From NCBI RefSeq assembly GCF_009729545.1, contig NZ_WFIY01000004.1:1462001-1526000 (forward strand): a DNA stretch of 64,000 nucleotides, read 5' to 3'. Every line of letters starts with the position of its first letter. Position 1 is the first letter of the stretch. Position numbers and translations under genes: made by a program. Source of the stretch: Acidianus infernus. Lineage in GTDB: Archaea > Thermoproteota > Thermoprotei_A > Sulfolobales > Sulfolobaceae. Shown here piece after piece: positions 36,296 to 46,928 of the stretch. The notes below the pieces were generated by a model. It saw nothing but the letters and a program-made list of their open reading frames with translations. It was not told the origin of the DNA and did no database searches.

Positions 36296-37128
36296 TCTCT
36301 GGGATACCTCCAGTCTGAGTTAATAGCTCTTCCACTTAATCTAAATATTTCTGGTGGCAATCTTTTATGTTGTGAAGTTTTCACCATCCTATCTATTTTA
36401 CGAACTATATCTACATTAATTTGAAGTTCTTTAGCTATTGAGTCTATATCCATCATTTTCTCTACTCTAAGGTATAATACTGCATCTATTATATCATAAG
36501 AAACTCCAAGTTCACCTTCAGCAGTTTGACCTTCCCAAAGTGCTGGAGAACTCGGTTTAGTTACTATATCTTCTGGCAAACCTAAATATCTACCAAGTTC
36601 CCTTACTTGAGTTTTATACAGATCGCCTATAGGCAAAATATCAACCCCACCGTCTCCGTATTTAGTAAAATAGCCTAATAGTAATTCACTTTTATCCCCA
36701 GTACCAATTACTAGGTAATTCATAATCTGTGAGTATGCATAAAGAAGTATCATTCTAATTCTAGCTTTAATATTACCCAAAACTAACTTGTCATTTGTTT
36801 TTATTTCATTTTTAAAAGATTCTAGTATTGTATCTATATTTATAATTTTATATTTGTTATTTGCTCCTATCATATTTATTATTTTCTTTGCATCTTCCAT
36901 ATCCTTTTGAGGTGTGGAAGAAGACGGCATAAGTAAAATGAAGTAATTTTGTGTAGCCTTACTTAGAAGAACGGTAGTTACAGAAGAATCTATTCCTCCA
37001 CTTAAGCCTATAATTCCTCCATTTTTACCACTTTCAGTTATATATTCTGAAATTCTTCTAATTATATATTCTGAAATTACACTATAATTAACGTTCTTAA
37101 GTTCCTGAAGCACTGATTGAATACTCAT
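36286..37128 (-). CDS. nadE: NAD synthetase (ammonia-type catalytic subunit)
   Basis: 280 residues. The PP-loop LSGGIDSSV (42-50) binds ATP. GTGDKSELLLGYFTKYGDGGVDILPIGDLYKTQVRELGRYLG is the NadE signature, with the Glu/Lys that hold deamido-NAD. Amidates nicotinic acid adenine dinucleotide to NAD. It partners with the overlapping glutaminase gene downstream. A 17-bp direct repeat in the gene's start (37038-37054 and 37062-37078) encodes ISEYI twice. Confidence 0.95.
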   Translation of the reverse strand: MSIQSVLQELKNVNYSVISEYIIRRISEYITESGKNGGIIGLSGGIDSSVTTVLLSKATQNYFILLMPSSSTPQKDMEDAKKIINMIGANNKYKIINIDTILESFKNEIKTNDKLVLGNIKARIRMILLYAYSQIMNYLVIGTGDKSELLLGYFTKYGDGGVDILPIGDLYKTQVRELGRYLGLPEDIVTKPSSPALWEGQTAEGELGVSYDIIDAVLYLRVEKMMDIDSIAKELQINVDIVRKIDRMVKTSQHKRLPPEIFRLSGRAINSDWRYPREWI

Positions 37129-38728
37129 GAGTTAAAGTAGTATTATACTCGGTAAAATTCCTTATAACCTTATAAGAACTTATGTAACAATTTGAATAAA
37201 CTTGCACTGTAAAAGATGTGGAATTTATATATAATGCAGGATTTTGAGTATATGCAAATACCACTCCAGTAGAATTTGGTGGTATTTCTACTTTAGTGAA
37301 ATTCCAAACCATATTTAAACAGTTTGGAATCGAAACTCTAACTAGGGTAATATTTATAGTTTCGTTTTTAATATTCTTGACCACGATATAAAGTTGATTT
37401 ATATAAGTAGAATTATGTTCACTTTCAGGAATTATAACATTAATTATCTGTATAGGATCCTGGTCCACATATTGTATGTGAGAAAATTCCCCTGCAGAAA
37501 CTAGTGAAATTAATAATACGAATAATACGGATAAAATCTCCTTTCTATTTATACTCAAATGAATTTTTGGAATTTCCATATTATAAGAATTAATGTTAAA
37601 AATGGATAAAAACATTAATTGAGGCCACATTATAAAGTAACTAGTTAAGGTTCTCCAACTAAACCACATTATTATTAATGGAAATATCCATAAGGACTCT
37701 TTTAATCTATCGAAAAATCTATAATAAATATATATTAGAAATGCTCCAGACAACGCCATAGCGTATGTAAAGAACCAAGGTTCTACACTAAATAATGTAG
37801 TAAAATTAAGTATTGTAAATCCAGTAAACGCTACTGGAATAGTTTTTTCGTCTAATGTGATAATATGTAAGAATGCATATGGATTCCATATCAGAAATGG
37901 TACATTTATAAGTAAAATAGATGTTAAAAATCCTTTAAGAACATTCAAAAGATCTTTTTTCTTGTAAATTAGAAGAAAAGGCGTTATGACCCAAGGTATT
38001 TGATTAAATGAGTCAGCTAAAGCTAAAAAAATTCCAGATTTTTTGCCATTATACACATAACTTAAGGCAATGAATACTGCCCAAACTGAACTATTAACTC
38101 CTGCAAATGATGGTGCTAGTAAGCCTGAAGTTATGAAAATGAATATAATTGGCAACGTGGCTATTGGATCTTTTCTCTTTCTTCCTTGTAAATATATAAT
38201 TATAGCAAGAAGATCTTCGAAAATTATGTTTAAAATATTAATATAATATAATTTTATTTTAAGCAAATCTAAAATCAAATATAATGGCGTATAAAGTAAG
38301 AATGATAAAGGCGGATAAATATAACTACTAGCAATATTACCATTAAGAAGATATGTAGGTTCTACATTATGAGGATGATAAGACTGTAAATAAGGATTTA
38401 TACCATGAATTAGATAATTTATTGCGGTAGCTATATATTCCATATCATCAGTTCCATAACCGTTAATTAGAAATACCGAAATTAATGTATAAGTTAATAT
38501 ACTTATGATTACTATAATATCATCGATCATATTTATTTTCCTATTAGGATTTAAAATATAGGGGTCTAAAGCTATTACAAAGATTGCTATTGCAGAAAAG
38601 AAACTTAAAGCTAAGACTGCAGCTATGACTGGATTATTCAGAATATTAATTCTAAACGATATTATAAAGATTGCAGATAATATAGTAGAACCTATTATTA
38701 TATAAGTCACAAGCCTCCTTAAATCCAT
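37097..38728 (-). CDS. Polytopic GT-C-type membrane glycosyltransferase-like protein
   Basis: 543 residues, ~11 TM helices. An acidic pair in the first extracytoplasmic loop (NGYGTDDMEYIATAINYLIHGINPYLQ) and a later YPPLSFLLYTPLYLI segment are typical of GT-C enzymes that use lipid-linked sugars (GT39/GT87-like). A C-terminal ~110-residue Asn-rich beta domain lies outside the membrane. Its 3' end overlaps nadE by 32 bp. The sugar and acceptor are unknown. Confidence 0.65.
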   Translation of the reverse strand: MDLRRLVTYIIIGSTILSAIFIISFRINILNNPVIAAVLALSFFSAIAIFVIALDPYILNPNRKINMIDDIIVIISILTYTLISVFLINGYGTDDMEYIATAINYLIHGINPYLQSYHPHNVEPTYLLNGNIASSYIYPPLSFLLYTPLYLILDLLKIKLYYINILNIIFEDLLAIIIYLQGRKRKDPIATLPIIFIFITSGLLAPSFAGVNSSVWAVFIALSYVYNGKKSGIFLALADSFNQIPWVITPFLLIYKKKDLLNVLKGFLTSILLINVPFLIWNPYAFLHIITLDEKTIPVAFTGFTILNFTTLFSVEPWFFTYAMALSGAFLIYIYYRFFDRLKESLWIFPLIIMWFSWRTLTSYFIMWPQLMFLSIFNINSYNMEIPKIHLSINRKEILSVLFVLLISLVSAGEFSHIQYVDQDPIQIINVIIPESEHNSTYINQLYIVVKNIKNETINITLVRVSIPNCLNMVWNFTKVEIPPNSTGVVFAYTQNPALYINSTSFTVQVYSNCYISSYKVIRNFTEYNTTLTHEYSISASGT

Positions 38729-38873
38729 AATCTAGTATTTATCATATAGTTTTTTGATATAAGATTTTTCCGTATTTTTATAACGCTTTTCATAGAACTG
38801 CCTATGAGCTCTTTAATATAGTGATAAGGTTTTTGTATTATTCTAGATAACTTACTATTCAAGGTAGAGTAAA

Positions 38874-40110
38874 TTGAGTATACTAGAAGTATATTCATTG
38901 CAGAATAAGCCAATCATTTCATGCTCTCTTATAGACGATAACGGTAATGAAAAGGAAATCTTGATAATATCTTTAGAAGATAATGGGATTCATGTGTATA
39001 AAAATATAGAGGAGAAAGATAACCACTATATATTGCCTCCTATACCTCAAATAGATTTACTTATAAAAGAGGTAATCGACGAAGTTGCAGAAGAATTAAA
39101 TGTAAAATCTATAGTGTTTAAATTTGGAAATAACGAGGAAGATGAAGAACAGACAGACAAGCTTGTTCTAAGTGAAGAATGGTATGATGCAGAAAAGCTA
39201 GCTTTAGCTGCGTCCAAACATACGGCGCTTTTAAGTGACATAGATAGTAAAATTATTATAGGTATAGTTAAATTTTCAAGTTTTCTCTATGCAGCAACCA
39301 TACTTAGAAAGGAAGACACTTTCCCCTTAATGCAAATAGTTCTGAAAACGGATAGTGAAATTCCTTTACTAAAAATATACAATGAGATGGGTCAGCTTGT
39401 AGAGGAGAGAAGGGAAAAAATAGATAATTTTGAGAATTATGTAAGGTCCTTAATAAATTCTGATGAAGTAGCTATAGTATATAAAGAGTCATTAGAAGAA
39501 ATTCCTTCTCCTATAGAAGTAACTACTAATAAAGGCGACAAATTGTATGTAGGCGTTATCTTTAAATATTTTATAGGATTTTTACCATCATCTACAATTA
39601 AAGATAGAGAAATTTCAATTCATAATAGGAAGAAATTAGCAAAAATGTTGAGAGCCTTGCTCTATCTGGATAAGATGGGTAAAAATGGTGGTACTGAAAT
39701 AATAATTGGAAGAAAAGGCGTTCCTTTAACTAAATTGAAGGAACAGATTAACTTAATTAAAAATAGAGTAGAGAATATATTACATAAATTATATAATTTA
39801 AATGAAATAAACTATTATGGCATTAATGAAAGCGTTATAGATGAGCTCATAAAATATGATGAAGAGTTAAGCGATGGTGATCTCTCATTAGGAATTAGAG
39901 TTTTGCCAGTAGCTTTTATAGTTACAGCATCAAATAAGCAGGAATTTGATAATCAAATGAATAGAATATTAAACGGTCCTACGTCTGACGGATATGACAT
40001 TTTGGATGAGTATGTTAGAAGAAACGTTTCCTCTTATTTTATAGGTTATTTAATGAGTTTAGAAGAAGCATTAATAATCTACGGCGATATAATTAATGAG
40101 ATGAATAACA

Positions 40111-40118
<8 letters not shown>
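38874..40118 (+). CDS. Conserved hypothetical protein (unrecognised)
   Basis: 414 residues from TTG 38874 (no ATG nearby). Acidic, soluble, alpha/beta. A beta-rich N-terminal part, a middle segment (residues ~210-300) with GKNGGTEIIIGRKGVPLTKLKEQI, and a helical C-terminus. It overlaps the chlorite-dismutase-family gene by 8 bp, suggesting a two-gene operon and possibly a haem-linked role, but no domain supports this. Confidence 0.55.
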
Positions 40119-40747
<629 letters not shown>

Positions 40748-40773
<26 letters not shown>

Positions 40774-41263
40774 ATTGATAGTAAAGTATTCCTATTATAG
40801 TTTTAGCGTCTTCAATCTCGTGATTTTTTATCATTTCCAGAATTTCGTCGATATTTTTCTTTTCTATTTCTATAACTTCGTATTCCTCTGGTTTACTTCC
40901 TACAAATTTTAATCCTTTAGCTAAAAAGAGGTGCATTAATTCAGTACTTACACCTGGTGAAGGATAAAAGTCTATAAGGTGAATTAGAGTCTCAGCCTCA
41001 TATCCTGTCTCTTCAATCAATTCTCTCTTGGCAGTAGTTTCAGGAGCTTCACCTTCTTCCATAGTACCAGCAGGTAATTCGTATATCCACTTACCTATAA
41101 TTGGTCTGAATTGTTTTTCTAAAATTATTGTATTTTCATCAATAAGCGGTATTATTACTGCAGATCCTCTATGTTTTATATATTCAGTTTCTCTAATTTT
41201 ACCATTAGGTAGATCGAATTTATCTAAGTAAACTTCGAATTTTTTACCACTAAACAATTTCAT
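40748..41263 (-). CDS. Nudix hydrolase (ADP-ribose pyrophosphatase-like)
   Basis: 171 residues. The Nudix box GTMEEGEAPETTAKRELIEETGY (66-88) is complete, and PGVSTELMHLFLA downstream is typical of ADP-ribose pyrophosphatases. It cleaves nucleoside diphosphate-linked compounds with Mg2+. It overlaps the upstream VTT-protein gene by 4 bp and the plus-strand gene tail-to-tail by 26 bp. Confidence 0.93.
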
Positions 41264-41874
41264 GGTAATCTGAAGTACTTGTTATTTGTAAGATATTTTT
41301 CTATCTTTCTATAGATACTCTCCCAATCTATTTTAAATAATATTATTGCTAAAATGGTCATTATAACTGTAGATATTACTCCAGTTTCGAAAGGGCTTAT
41401 CCCTATTGCCTCGCTTATTTGCAATATTCCAAAGGCCTCTATAGGTATCTCTATTGAGCTTTTGATAATTTTGGCTAATAATGAAATTTTTAGCATTGAT
41501 ATTAAGGAAGTTTTTGTAGTTCCGCCTATAAGGTAAACTAAATCGTCAAGAGGCAAGAATGGAAATATAGAAGTAAGAAATAATATAATATAAAATGATT
41601 TTTTACTAGTAAATCTAGAAAAGAAAATTACATTTTTATTACGCTTTAAGCCTTTACGTGCTCCTAATCCTATAAAATACATGAAGCTTTTTGCAACTGC
41701 AGCACCAACGCCAGTTAGTATGATAGCTTCTGCTAGATTAATTGGTGTTATTCCACATTTTAAAAGTAAAGTTGTTGTAACTAAAGTATATGGAGTTCCA
41801 AAGAATGGAGTAGCATTTGTAACAATAGATATTACAAGAATTATAATTAAGTAAAATACTCTCATTGATGTCAC
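41260..41874 (-). CDS. VTT/DedA-like integral membrane protein
   Basis: 204 residues, four to five TM helices. NATPFFGTPYTLVTTTLLL, the GLGARKGL loop and FLTSIFPFLPLDDLVYLIGG resemble the SNARE-associated/DedA (VTT) fold with its re-entrant Pro-rich loop. Possibly lipid scrambling or transport. Coupled to the Nudix gene (ATGA overlap). Confidence 0.65.
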   Translation of the reverse strand: MTSMRVFYLIIILVISIVTNATPFFGTPYTLVTTTLLLKCGITPINLAEAIILTGVGAAVAKSFMYFIGLGARKGLKRNKNVIFFSRFTSKKSFYIILFLTSIFPFLPLDDLVYLIGGTTKTSLISMLKISLLAKIIKSSIEIPIEAFGILQISEAIGISPFETGVISTVIMTILAIILFKIDWESIYRKIEKYLTNNKYFRLP

Positions 41875-41910
41875 TCTTTACCTTTATTAAATTAATTTTT
41901 AATCCGCATA

Positions 41911-42384
41911 ATGACCGATATAAACTTAAGTAAGAAAGTAGTTGTAAGTAATATGTGCTTATTCTGTAAAATTGTTAAAAAGGAAGAATCTGCATATATT
42001 GTTTATGAGGATGAGTATACTGTAGCTTTTTTAGATAAATTTCCGTTAGCGCCCGGCCACACATTAGTAGTTACAAAAGAGCATTTTGATGATTTTCTAA
42101 ATACTAAAAAAGAATATTTGGAAAAACTAGCATTTTCTTCAAATATAGTTAGCAGGGCAGTAAAAGAGTCAGTAAAATCTTCTGGAATAAGACTTCTAAC
42201 TAATGTAGGAAAAAGTGCGGGTCAAGTTATATTTCATGTTCATATTCATATAATACCTACCTGGGACGGATCTTATCCCGAGGAATTTTCTTATTTCGAG
42301 CCTAGAAAAGAGCAACGTAAAGAATATTATGAATTCTTACAAAGAGTTATTAGTCAGAATGTTAAAAATATTTTAAGCTTATAG
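41911..42384 (+). CDS. HIT-family nucleotide hydrolase/transferase
   Basis: The catalytic triad HVHIHIIP (His109, 111, 113) and the N-terminal zinc-type MCLFCKIV define a HIT protein. The family start would be the Met of MCLFC (41953). The ATG at 41911 adds 14 residues of no known homology. It hydrolyses purine-nucleotide phosphoramidates or dinucleoside polyphosphates. 157 or 143 residues depending on start. Confidence 0.92.
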   Translation: MTDINLSKKVVVSNMCLFCKIVKKEESAYIVYEDEYTVAFLDKFPLAPGHTLVVTKEHFDDFLNTKKEYLEKLAFSSNIVSRAVKESVKSSGIRLLTNVGKSAGQVIFHVHIHIIPTWDGSYPEEFSYFEPRKEQRKEYYEFLQRVISQNVKNILSL

Positions 42385-42389
42385 GTGAG
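42382..42389 (+). promoter_or_regulatory. Shine-Dalgarno fixing the TTG start of the FAD/Fe-S gene
   Basis: AGGTGAGA lies 6 bp before TTG 42396 and overlaps the HIT stop, as expected for an internal cistron. It supports the TTG as start. Confidence 0.65.
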
Positions 42390-42395
42390 AAACCG

Positions 42396-45371
42396 TTGGG
42401 CATAAGGGAAGAGTTGGAATCTCGCTTTGGCGATAACTTTTCTGATAGTTTAGTTGAAAGACTGTCACATACAGTGGATATGGGATTTGTTCCTGAACTT
42501 GTATGGTCAGGAATTAAAATAAATATTATTCCAGACTATGTAGTTTATCCTAAATCTACTGAAGATGTAATAGATTTAGTAAAAATAGCATTAAAATATG
42601 ACGTGCCAATAACTCCTTACGGTAGAGGTACAAATAGGTATGGAAATGCAATTCCTGCAGATGGTGGTATCCTAGTAGATTTCTCTAAGATGGATAAAGT
42701 TGAAATAGATGAAGCAAATAAAATAGCTATAGTAGAGCCTGGGGCTACTTGGAAGCTTATAGATATAGCAGCGCAACAAAAAGGTCTTCAGTTAAGAACT
42801 TTTCCATCTTCATACGACTCAACAGCTGGAGGAGGCATAGCCGGAGATGCTTTAGGAATAGGCTCTTACGAGTATGGGTTCATTTGTGATAATATTAGCT
42901 TTATTGATATGGTAAATCCAAAGGGTGAATTAGTTCATTTGGAAGGAAAAGATCTGGCAATAGCTTGTGGAGCTGAAGGAACTACAGGAATAATTGTTAA
43001 AGCAGGAATTAAATTAAGGCAATTTAGTAATACTGAAGCAATGGTAATCTCTTTTGACGACTTTGATAAGACTTACAACGCAATAGGAGAATTTTATAGA
43101 GAAGTAATTCCAGCTTGGCATATACAAGTTAGAGGTCCTGCAATATCTAGTTATATTGCAGAGAAATTTAAGGCATCTTTAGATCCAGGAAAGTGGAACA
43201 TGGTAATATTATATCCTTCATCTAGGTCTTCGATTGTAGAACCTAAATTATATAGAATAGCACAGACCTATGGAGGAAGGATGTTTGAAGGAGAATGGAC
43301 AGGATGGTGGTCATTCAATCACGGTGTTAATGCAGCTCTAAGAACTAAGGGTTTACTAATTCATCAGCATGGTTTAATACATTATACTAAAATAAAGGAA
43401 CTAATAGAAGGCCTTGAAAAGAATATAGGTAAGTTAGGTACTCTAACTATAGATAATGGTTTTGATCTGGATATAGATTTAGAGAGAAGAGAAGTTCTTC
43501 TAGTAAATGCTTTTACTCAAGCATCACTATCTCCAGTTGATAAGAAAATTATCTATGACTTGGCTAAAAATACTTTGATGATGGACGAATACATAAAAGT
43601 AGGAGGATCTATGCTATCTATAGGAATATTTGTTCATAAGTACGCTAAGAATAGGCTAAGTGCCATGGGAAGAACTTTTCAAGAACTAGGCGTTGATAGG
43701 TACGAGGAAATAAAGAAGTATAAAGAAGAAATGGATCCTAATGAAATATTTAACCCTGGAAAAGTATTCGATCCTAAGCGTAGGGCTAAAGCAGTTCTAG
43801 AGATAGTAGGAAAGCAGCAAGAAGCCTTAAGGTTTAGGTTTGGAATAGGCTTAGCTAAAGCGTTAACGCCAGGTGGCGAAATAGAAGGTTATAAGGTTGC
43901 TAAGCGTTATCTCGATATTTTCGTAGATTATGCGCTGACTTGTATAGACTGTGCTATGTGCGTAACAGTATGCCCTCAGTTTAAACTAGTTCCTCAATGG
44001 CCTTATGCTCCTAAAGGAATGTTTGACTTTACTAGAGGAGTAATAAGCTATTATGAGTTACATAATTCAGTTGACATTCCGGATAGTGCAATAGCGGAAA
44101 TATCTGGATGCCATAAGTGCGGATTATGTGATGGCGTTTGCCCCGCTAAAATACCAATCTCTACTCTTTTAATTAAGCTGAATAGTCTTGTAGCAAAGAA
44201 GATTCCAGAAGAAAAAGTTCCTGATACTCCTATTCCAGCTAAATATAATGATATTATTGATGAAAATAGTGAAATAGGATTATGGTTAGGTAAATATGTA
44301 ATTGAAAATCCTACAGTTCTATTCTCGTCTTTAGAATTGCTCAAAAAGCTCGGAATAAGAATAAAGTTATTTAATACTTCTAATGATAGCGGATTTTTGC
44401 AATATATAAGCGGTAATGGAAAAGATCTTACAGAAATAATGAAAAATAATTTAGAGAAAATGAAGAATGTATCTGAGCTAATTACTTTAACGCCGGAGGA
44501 CTATAAAGCGTTCTCCGAGGCTTATAGAGAGTACGCAAAATTCGCAGGAGTAAATATTGAAGCAGAGGTTACTCCTTTAGAACTAAGGCTATTAAAATCT
44601 ATACAGTTTGAGGGTAATGAAGAAATAAATCTCCACGTAGCATGTTTTTCATCAACTTACGCAGATGATATAATAAAAAGACTTAGAGATAGAGGATTTA
44701 AAGTAAGGAAAGTTGAAGGGTGCTCAGGGGCTATATTAGAGAAAAACATAGGTAAAAGAGCAGATATGATGGCTAAAGCTTTAGGTGAGAAGTATCAAAA
44801 TCTTATAACTTTATGTCCATTAGCGGCTGTGAAATTCAGAAGTGTGGGTATAAATGCCAAGACTTTAATAGAATTTATTGCTGAAAAAGCTGGTGTTAAT
44901 ATAGCAGTAGAGGCTACAGAGTATAAGATACCTCAATCTATAAAAGATAAAATAAGTGAAATAATAAATAATGAAATTGTGAATTCTTTAAACAAGAGAA
45001 TTCAAATTCTTGTTGATACAGTATCTTTTGTATCTTCAGGAGAAGTAGAATACAAGAAAATAATAGAACCAGTAATTACAGAGGCTATAGATGAAGCTAG
45101 TAATAATATTCTTAAAAAAATTAGAGAAATTATAGATAACGAAACTTCTGGTAAGTCCGAAGCTGAGAAAATCGTTATAAGATCAGCGTTCATAAAAGAA
45201 TTGTCTGCGATTATAATGTCTCTTACGCTTCAGCCTATAGTTGAGTTAATAATTAAGCAAGTAAAATCCAATACTTCGGAGGATTTTGATCAAAGAATTA
45301 TGGCAAACGCTATTCTAGAATTATTAAGAGAGAAAGAAGACTCACTAAATAAATCTATAGTAAACTTGTGA
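42396..45371 (+). CDS. FAD-linked oxidase fused to Fe-S/CCG domains (GlcD-GlcF-like dehydrogenase)
   Basis: 991 residues. An N-terminal PCMH-type FAD domain (IIPDYVVYPKSTEDV, TPYGRGTNRYGNA, VEPGATW, SYDSTAGGGIAGD), an FAD-oxidase C domain (to ~480), then two ferredoxin motifs CIDCAMCVTVCP and CHKCGLCDGVCP (~515-600), and a CCG-like segment (VACFSSTYADD...VEGCSGA). The C-terminal ~120 residues are helical and unassigned. It likely oxidises a 2-hydroxyacid (lactate or glycolate) or glycerol-type substrate and passes electrons to quinone. The physiological substrate is unknown. Confidence 0.85.
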   Translation: MGIREELESRFGDNFSDSLVERLSHTVDMGFVPELVWSGIKINIIPDYVVYPKSTEDVIDLVKIALKYDVPITPYGRGTNRYGNAIPADGGILVDFSKMDKVEIDEANKIAIVEPGATWKLIDIAAQQKGLQLRTFPSSYDSTAGGGIAGDALGIGSYEYGFICDNISFIDMVNPKGELVHLEGKDLAIACGAEGTTGIIVKAGIKLRQFSNTEAMVISFDDFDKTYNAIGEFYREVIPAWHIQVRGPAISSYIAEKFKASLDPGKWNMVILYPSSRSSIVEPKLYRIAQTYGGRMFEGEWTGWWSFNHGVNAALRTKGLLIHQHGLIHYTKIKELIEGLEKNIGKLGTLTIDNGFDLDIDLERREVLLVNAFTQASLSPVDKKIIYDLAKNTLMMDEYIKVGGSMLSIGIFVHKYAKNRLSAMGRTFQELGVDRYEEIKKYKEEMDPNEIFNPGKVFDPKRRAKAVLEIVGKQQEALRFRFGIGLAKALTPGGEIEGYKVAKRYLDIFVDYALTCIDCAMCVTVCPQFKLVPQWPYAPKGMFDFTRGVISYYELHNSVDIPDSAIAEISGCHKCGLCDGVCPAKIPISTLLIKLNSLVAKKIPEEKVPDTPIPAKYNDIIDENSEIGLWLGKYVIENPTVLFSSLELLKKLGIRIKLFNTSNDSGFLQYISGNGKDLTEIMKNNLEKMKNVSELITLTPEDYKAFSEAYREYAKFAGVNIEAEVTPLELRLLKSIQFEGNEEINLHVACFSSTYADDIIKRLRDRGFKVRKVEGCSGAILEKNIGKRADMMAKALGEKYQNLITLCPLAAVKFRSVGINAKTLIEFIAEKAGVNIAVEATEYKIPQSIKDKISEIINNEIVNSLNKRIQILVDTVSFVSSGEVEYKKIIEPVITEAIDEASNNILKKIREIIDNETSGKSEAEKIVIRSAFIKELSAIIMSLTLQPIVELIIKQVKSNTSEDFDQRIMANAILELLREKEDSLNKSIVNL

Positions 45372-45380
45372 GACTTTAGC

Positions 45381-45389
45381 TTAAAATTT
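45381..45389 (+). promoter_or_regulatory. TATA box of the endonuclease IV gene
   Basis: TTAAAATTT centred 26 bp before ATG 45411, fixing this ATG as a leaderless start in preference to TTG 45390. Confidence 0.6.
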
Positions 45390-45410
45390 TTGTACATAAA
45401 ACATTCTTTT

Positions 45411-46250
45411 ATGCCAAAGATTTACTTGGGTACGGCCGGCATTCCTTTATCTGCCAAAGGTAAAAGTACTGTTGAAGGTGTAAAGAAAGTAAAAGAATTG
45501 GGTCTCAATGCTATGGAAGTAGAATTTGTACAAGGAGTAAAGATGAGTATTGAAAAGGCGAAAGAATTAGGTGAAGTTGCAAAAACTATAGGAGTAAGAT
45601 TATCAGTACATGCCCCGTATTATATAAATTTGTGCTCAGAGGAAAAAGAAAAAATAGAAGCGTCTAAAAATAGAATATTGGAAACTGCAACTAGAGCCGA
45701 AGCTATGGGAGCGGATGCTATAGCAATACATGTAGCATTTTATGGGAAAAAATCTAAGAGAGAGGAATGCTTAGATGAAGTTAAATCTGGTCTAGGAGAG
45801 ATTTTAGATAAATCTAAGGAACTAGGTATAATGAATGTGAAGTTTGGAATAGAAACAATGGCTAAAGAAACTGCAATAGGAACGTTAGATGAAGTTATTT
45901 TACTATCAAAGGAACTTGATAGGCAAGTAATTCCATATATAGATTGGGCTCATACTTTTGCCAGGCAAGGAGGACAGATAGATTATGGAGAAATTTTAGA
46001 TAGACTAACTAAGGAACTAGGGTTAACTCATATAAATTCTCATTTTGAAGGACTAGAAATAAGAAATGGCAAATATGTAGATATACATAGGTCTATAGTT
46101 TACAATACTCCGCCTTTTGAGCCTTTAGCAAGGGAAATTCTGAAAAGAGATATTTCAATAACATTAATTTGCGAAAGTCCAGAGCTCGAAAACGATGCGT
46201 TAAGAATGAAAAAGATATTAGAAGATCTTGGATATAATTTTGGTGAATAA
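45411..46250 (+). CDS. nfo: Endonuclease IV-type AP endonuclease
   Basis: 279 residues, TIM barrel. All metal ligands of the Nfo family are visible: SVHAPY, AIHVAF, GIETMA, YIDWAH (Asp and His), INSHFE, VDIHRS (Asp and His) and CESPE. It cleaves DNA 5' to abasic sites in base-excision repair. The start at 45411 is set by the TATA spacing. It is followed 3 bp later by a HAD phosphatase gene. Confidence 0.92.
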   Translation: MPKIYLGTAGIPLSAKGKSTVEGVKKVKELGLNAMEVEFVQGVKMSIEKAKELGEVAKTIGVRLSVHAPYYINLCSEEKEKIEASKNRILETATRAEAMGADAIAIHVAFYGKKSKREECLDEVKSGLGEILDKSKELGIMNVKFGIETMAKETAIGTLDEVILLSKELDRQVIPYIDWAHTFARQGGQIDYGEILDRLTKELGLTHINSHFEGLEIRNGKYVDIHRSIVYNTPPFEPLAREILKRDISITLICESPELENDALRMKKILEDLGYNFGE

Positions 46251-46253
46251 AAA

Positions 46254-46928
46254 TTGTTTTTAGTTGCTTCAGATTACGATAGAACGTTAGCTAGCGAAAA
46301 GAACGGTTTTACAATTTCAGACGAAGTTAAAGAGAAGGTTAATGAATTTTCAAAGAAATATCCATTCGTAGTAGTAACTGGCAGAGAAAGGAAATTCATT
46401 GATGTTTTAGCCAAAGGATTAAATCCTACAGCATGGGTTTTAGAGAATGGCCCTCTTTTGCTTATAGGAGAAAAAGAGATACACTTAGTAGATAAAGATT
46501 GGTTTGAAATAAGACAGAGTATAATTGAAAAATTGGAAAAATTAGGCTTAAGATATTCCGTCGGCAAGATAATTATTTATCTTGATAATGTAGGAAACTT
46601 TAGCAATAAATTAAGATTTGATTGTGCTAGAGTGGAATGGAATAGAAACGATGCCATGATAATGCCTAAAAATATGGATAAAGGGAAAGGCTTACTAGAA
46701 CTTGTAAAAATTCTAAATTTTAAGGGTAAAATTATAGCTATTGGAGACAGTCAGAACGATATTCCATTATTTAACGTAGCAGATTATAAGGTAGCTGTAG
46801 CTAATGCTCTAGATGAAGTAAAAAAGATTGCTGATTTAGTTCTAGATGAGGAGAATGGTAAAGGAGTAATCTCATTACTTGAAATGATAGAATCAGGTAA
46901 TCTTTTTAAAAAGATAGATATCAACTAA
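46254..46928 (+). CDS. HAD-superfamily phosphatase (IIB, phosphoglycolate-phosphatase-like)
   Basis: It starts at TTG 46254, 3 bp after nfo. DYDRTLA is motif I, VVTGRER motif II, DKGKGLLEL the Lys of motif III, and GDSQNDIPLF motif IV. The cap of ~70 residues fits the archaeal phosphoglycolate/sucrose-phosphatase group. 224 residues. Its 3' end overlaps the METTL5-like gene on the other strand by 36 bp. Confidence 0.88.
   Translation: MFLVASDYDRTLASEKNGFTISDEVKEKVNEFSKKYPFVVVTGRERKFIDVLAKGLNPTAWVLENGPLLLIGEKEIHLVDKDWFEIRQSIIEKLEKLGLRYSVGKIIIYLDNVGNFSNKLRFDCARVEWNRNDAMIMPKNMDKGKGLLELVKILNFKGKIIAIGDSQNDIPLFNVADYKVAVANALDEVKKIADLVLDEENGKGVISLLEMIESGNLFKKIDIN

Noticed and set aside
37038..37078. 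17-bp direct repeat as a regulatory or mobile repeat
   Set aside because: It is in frame in the nadE N-terminal helix and encodes ISEYI twice. A coding micro-duplication is enough.
38719..38913. Minus-strand 64-codon frame
   Set aside because: Overlaps the start of the plus-strand 414-residue gene and the end of the membrane glycosyltransferase region. No conserved features.
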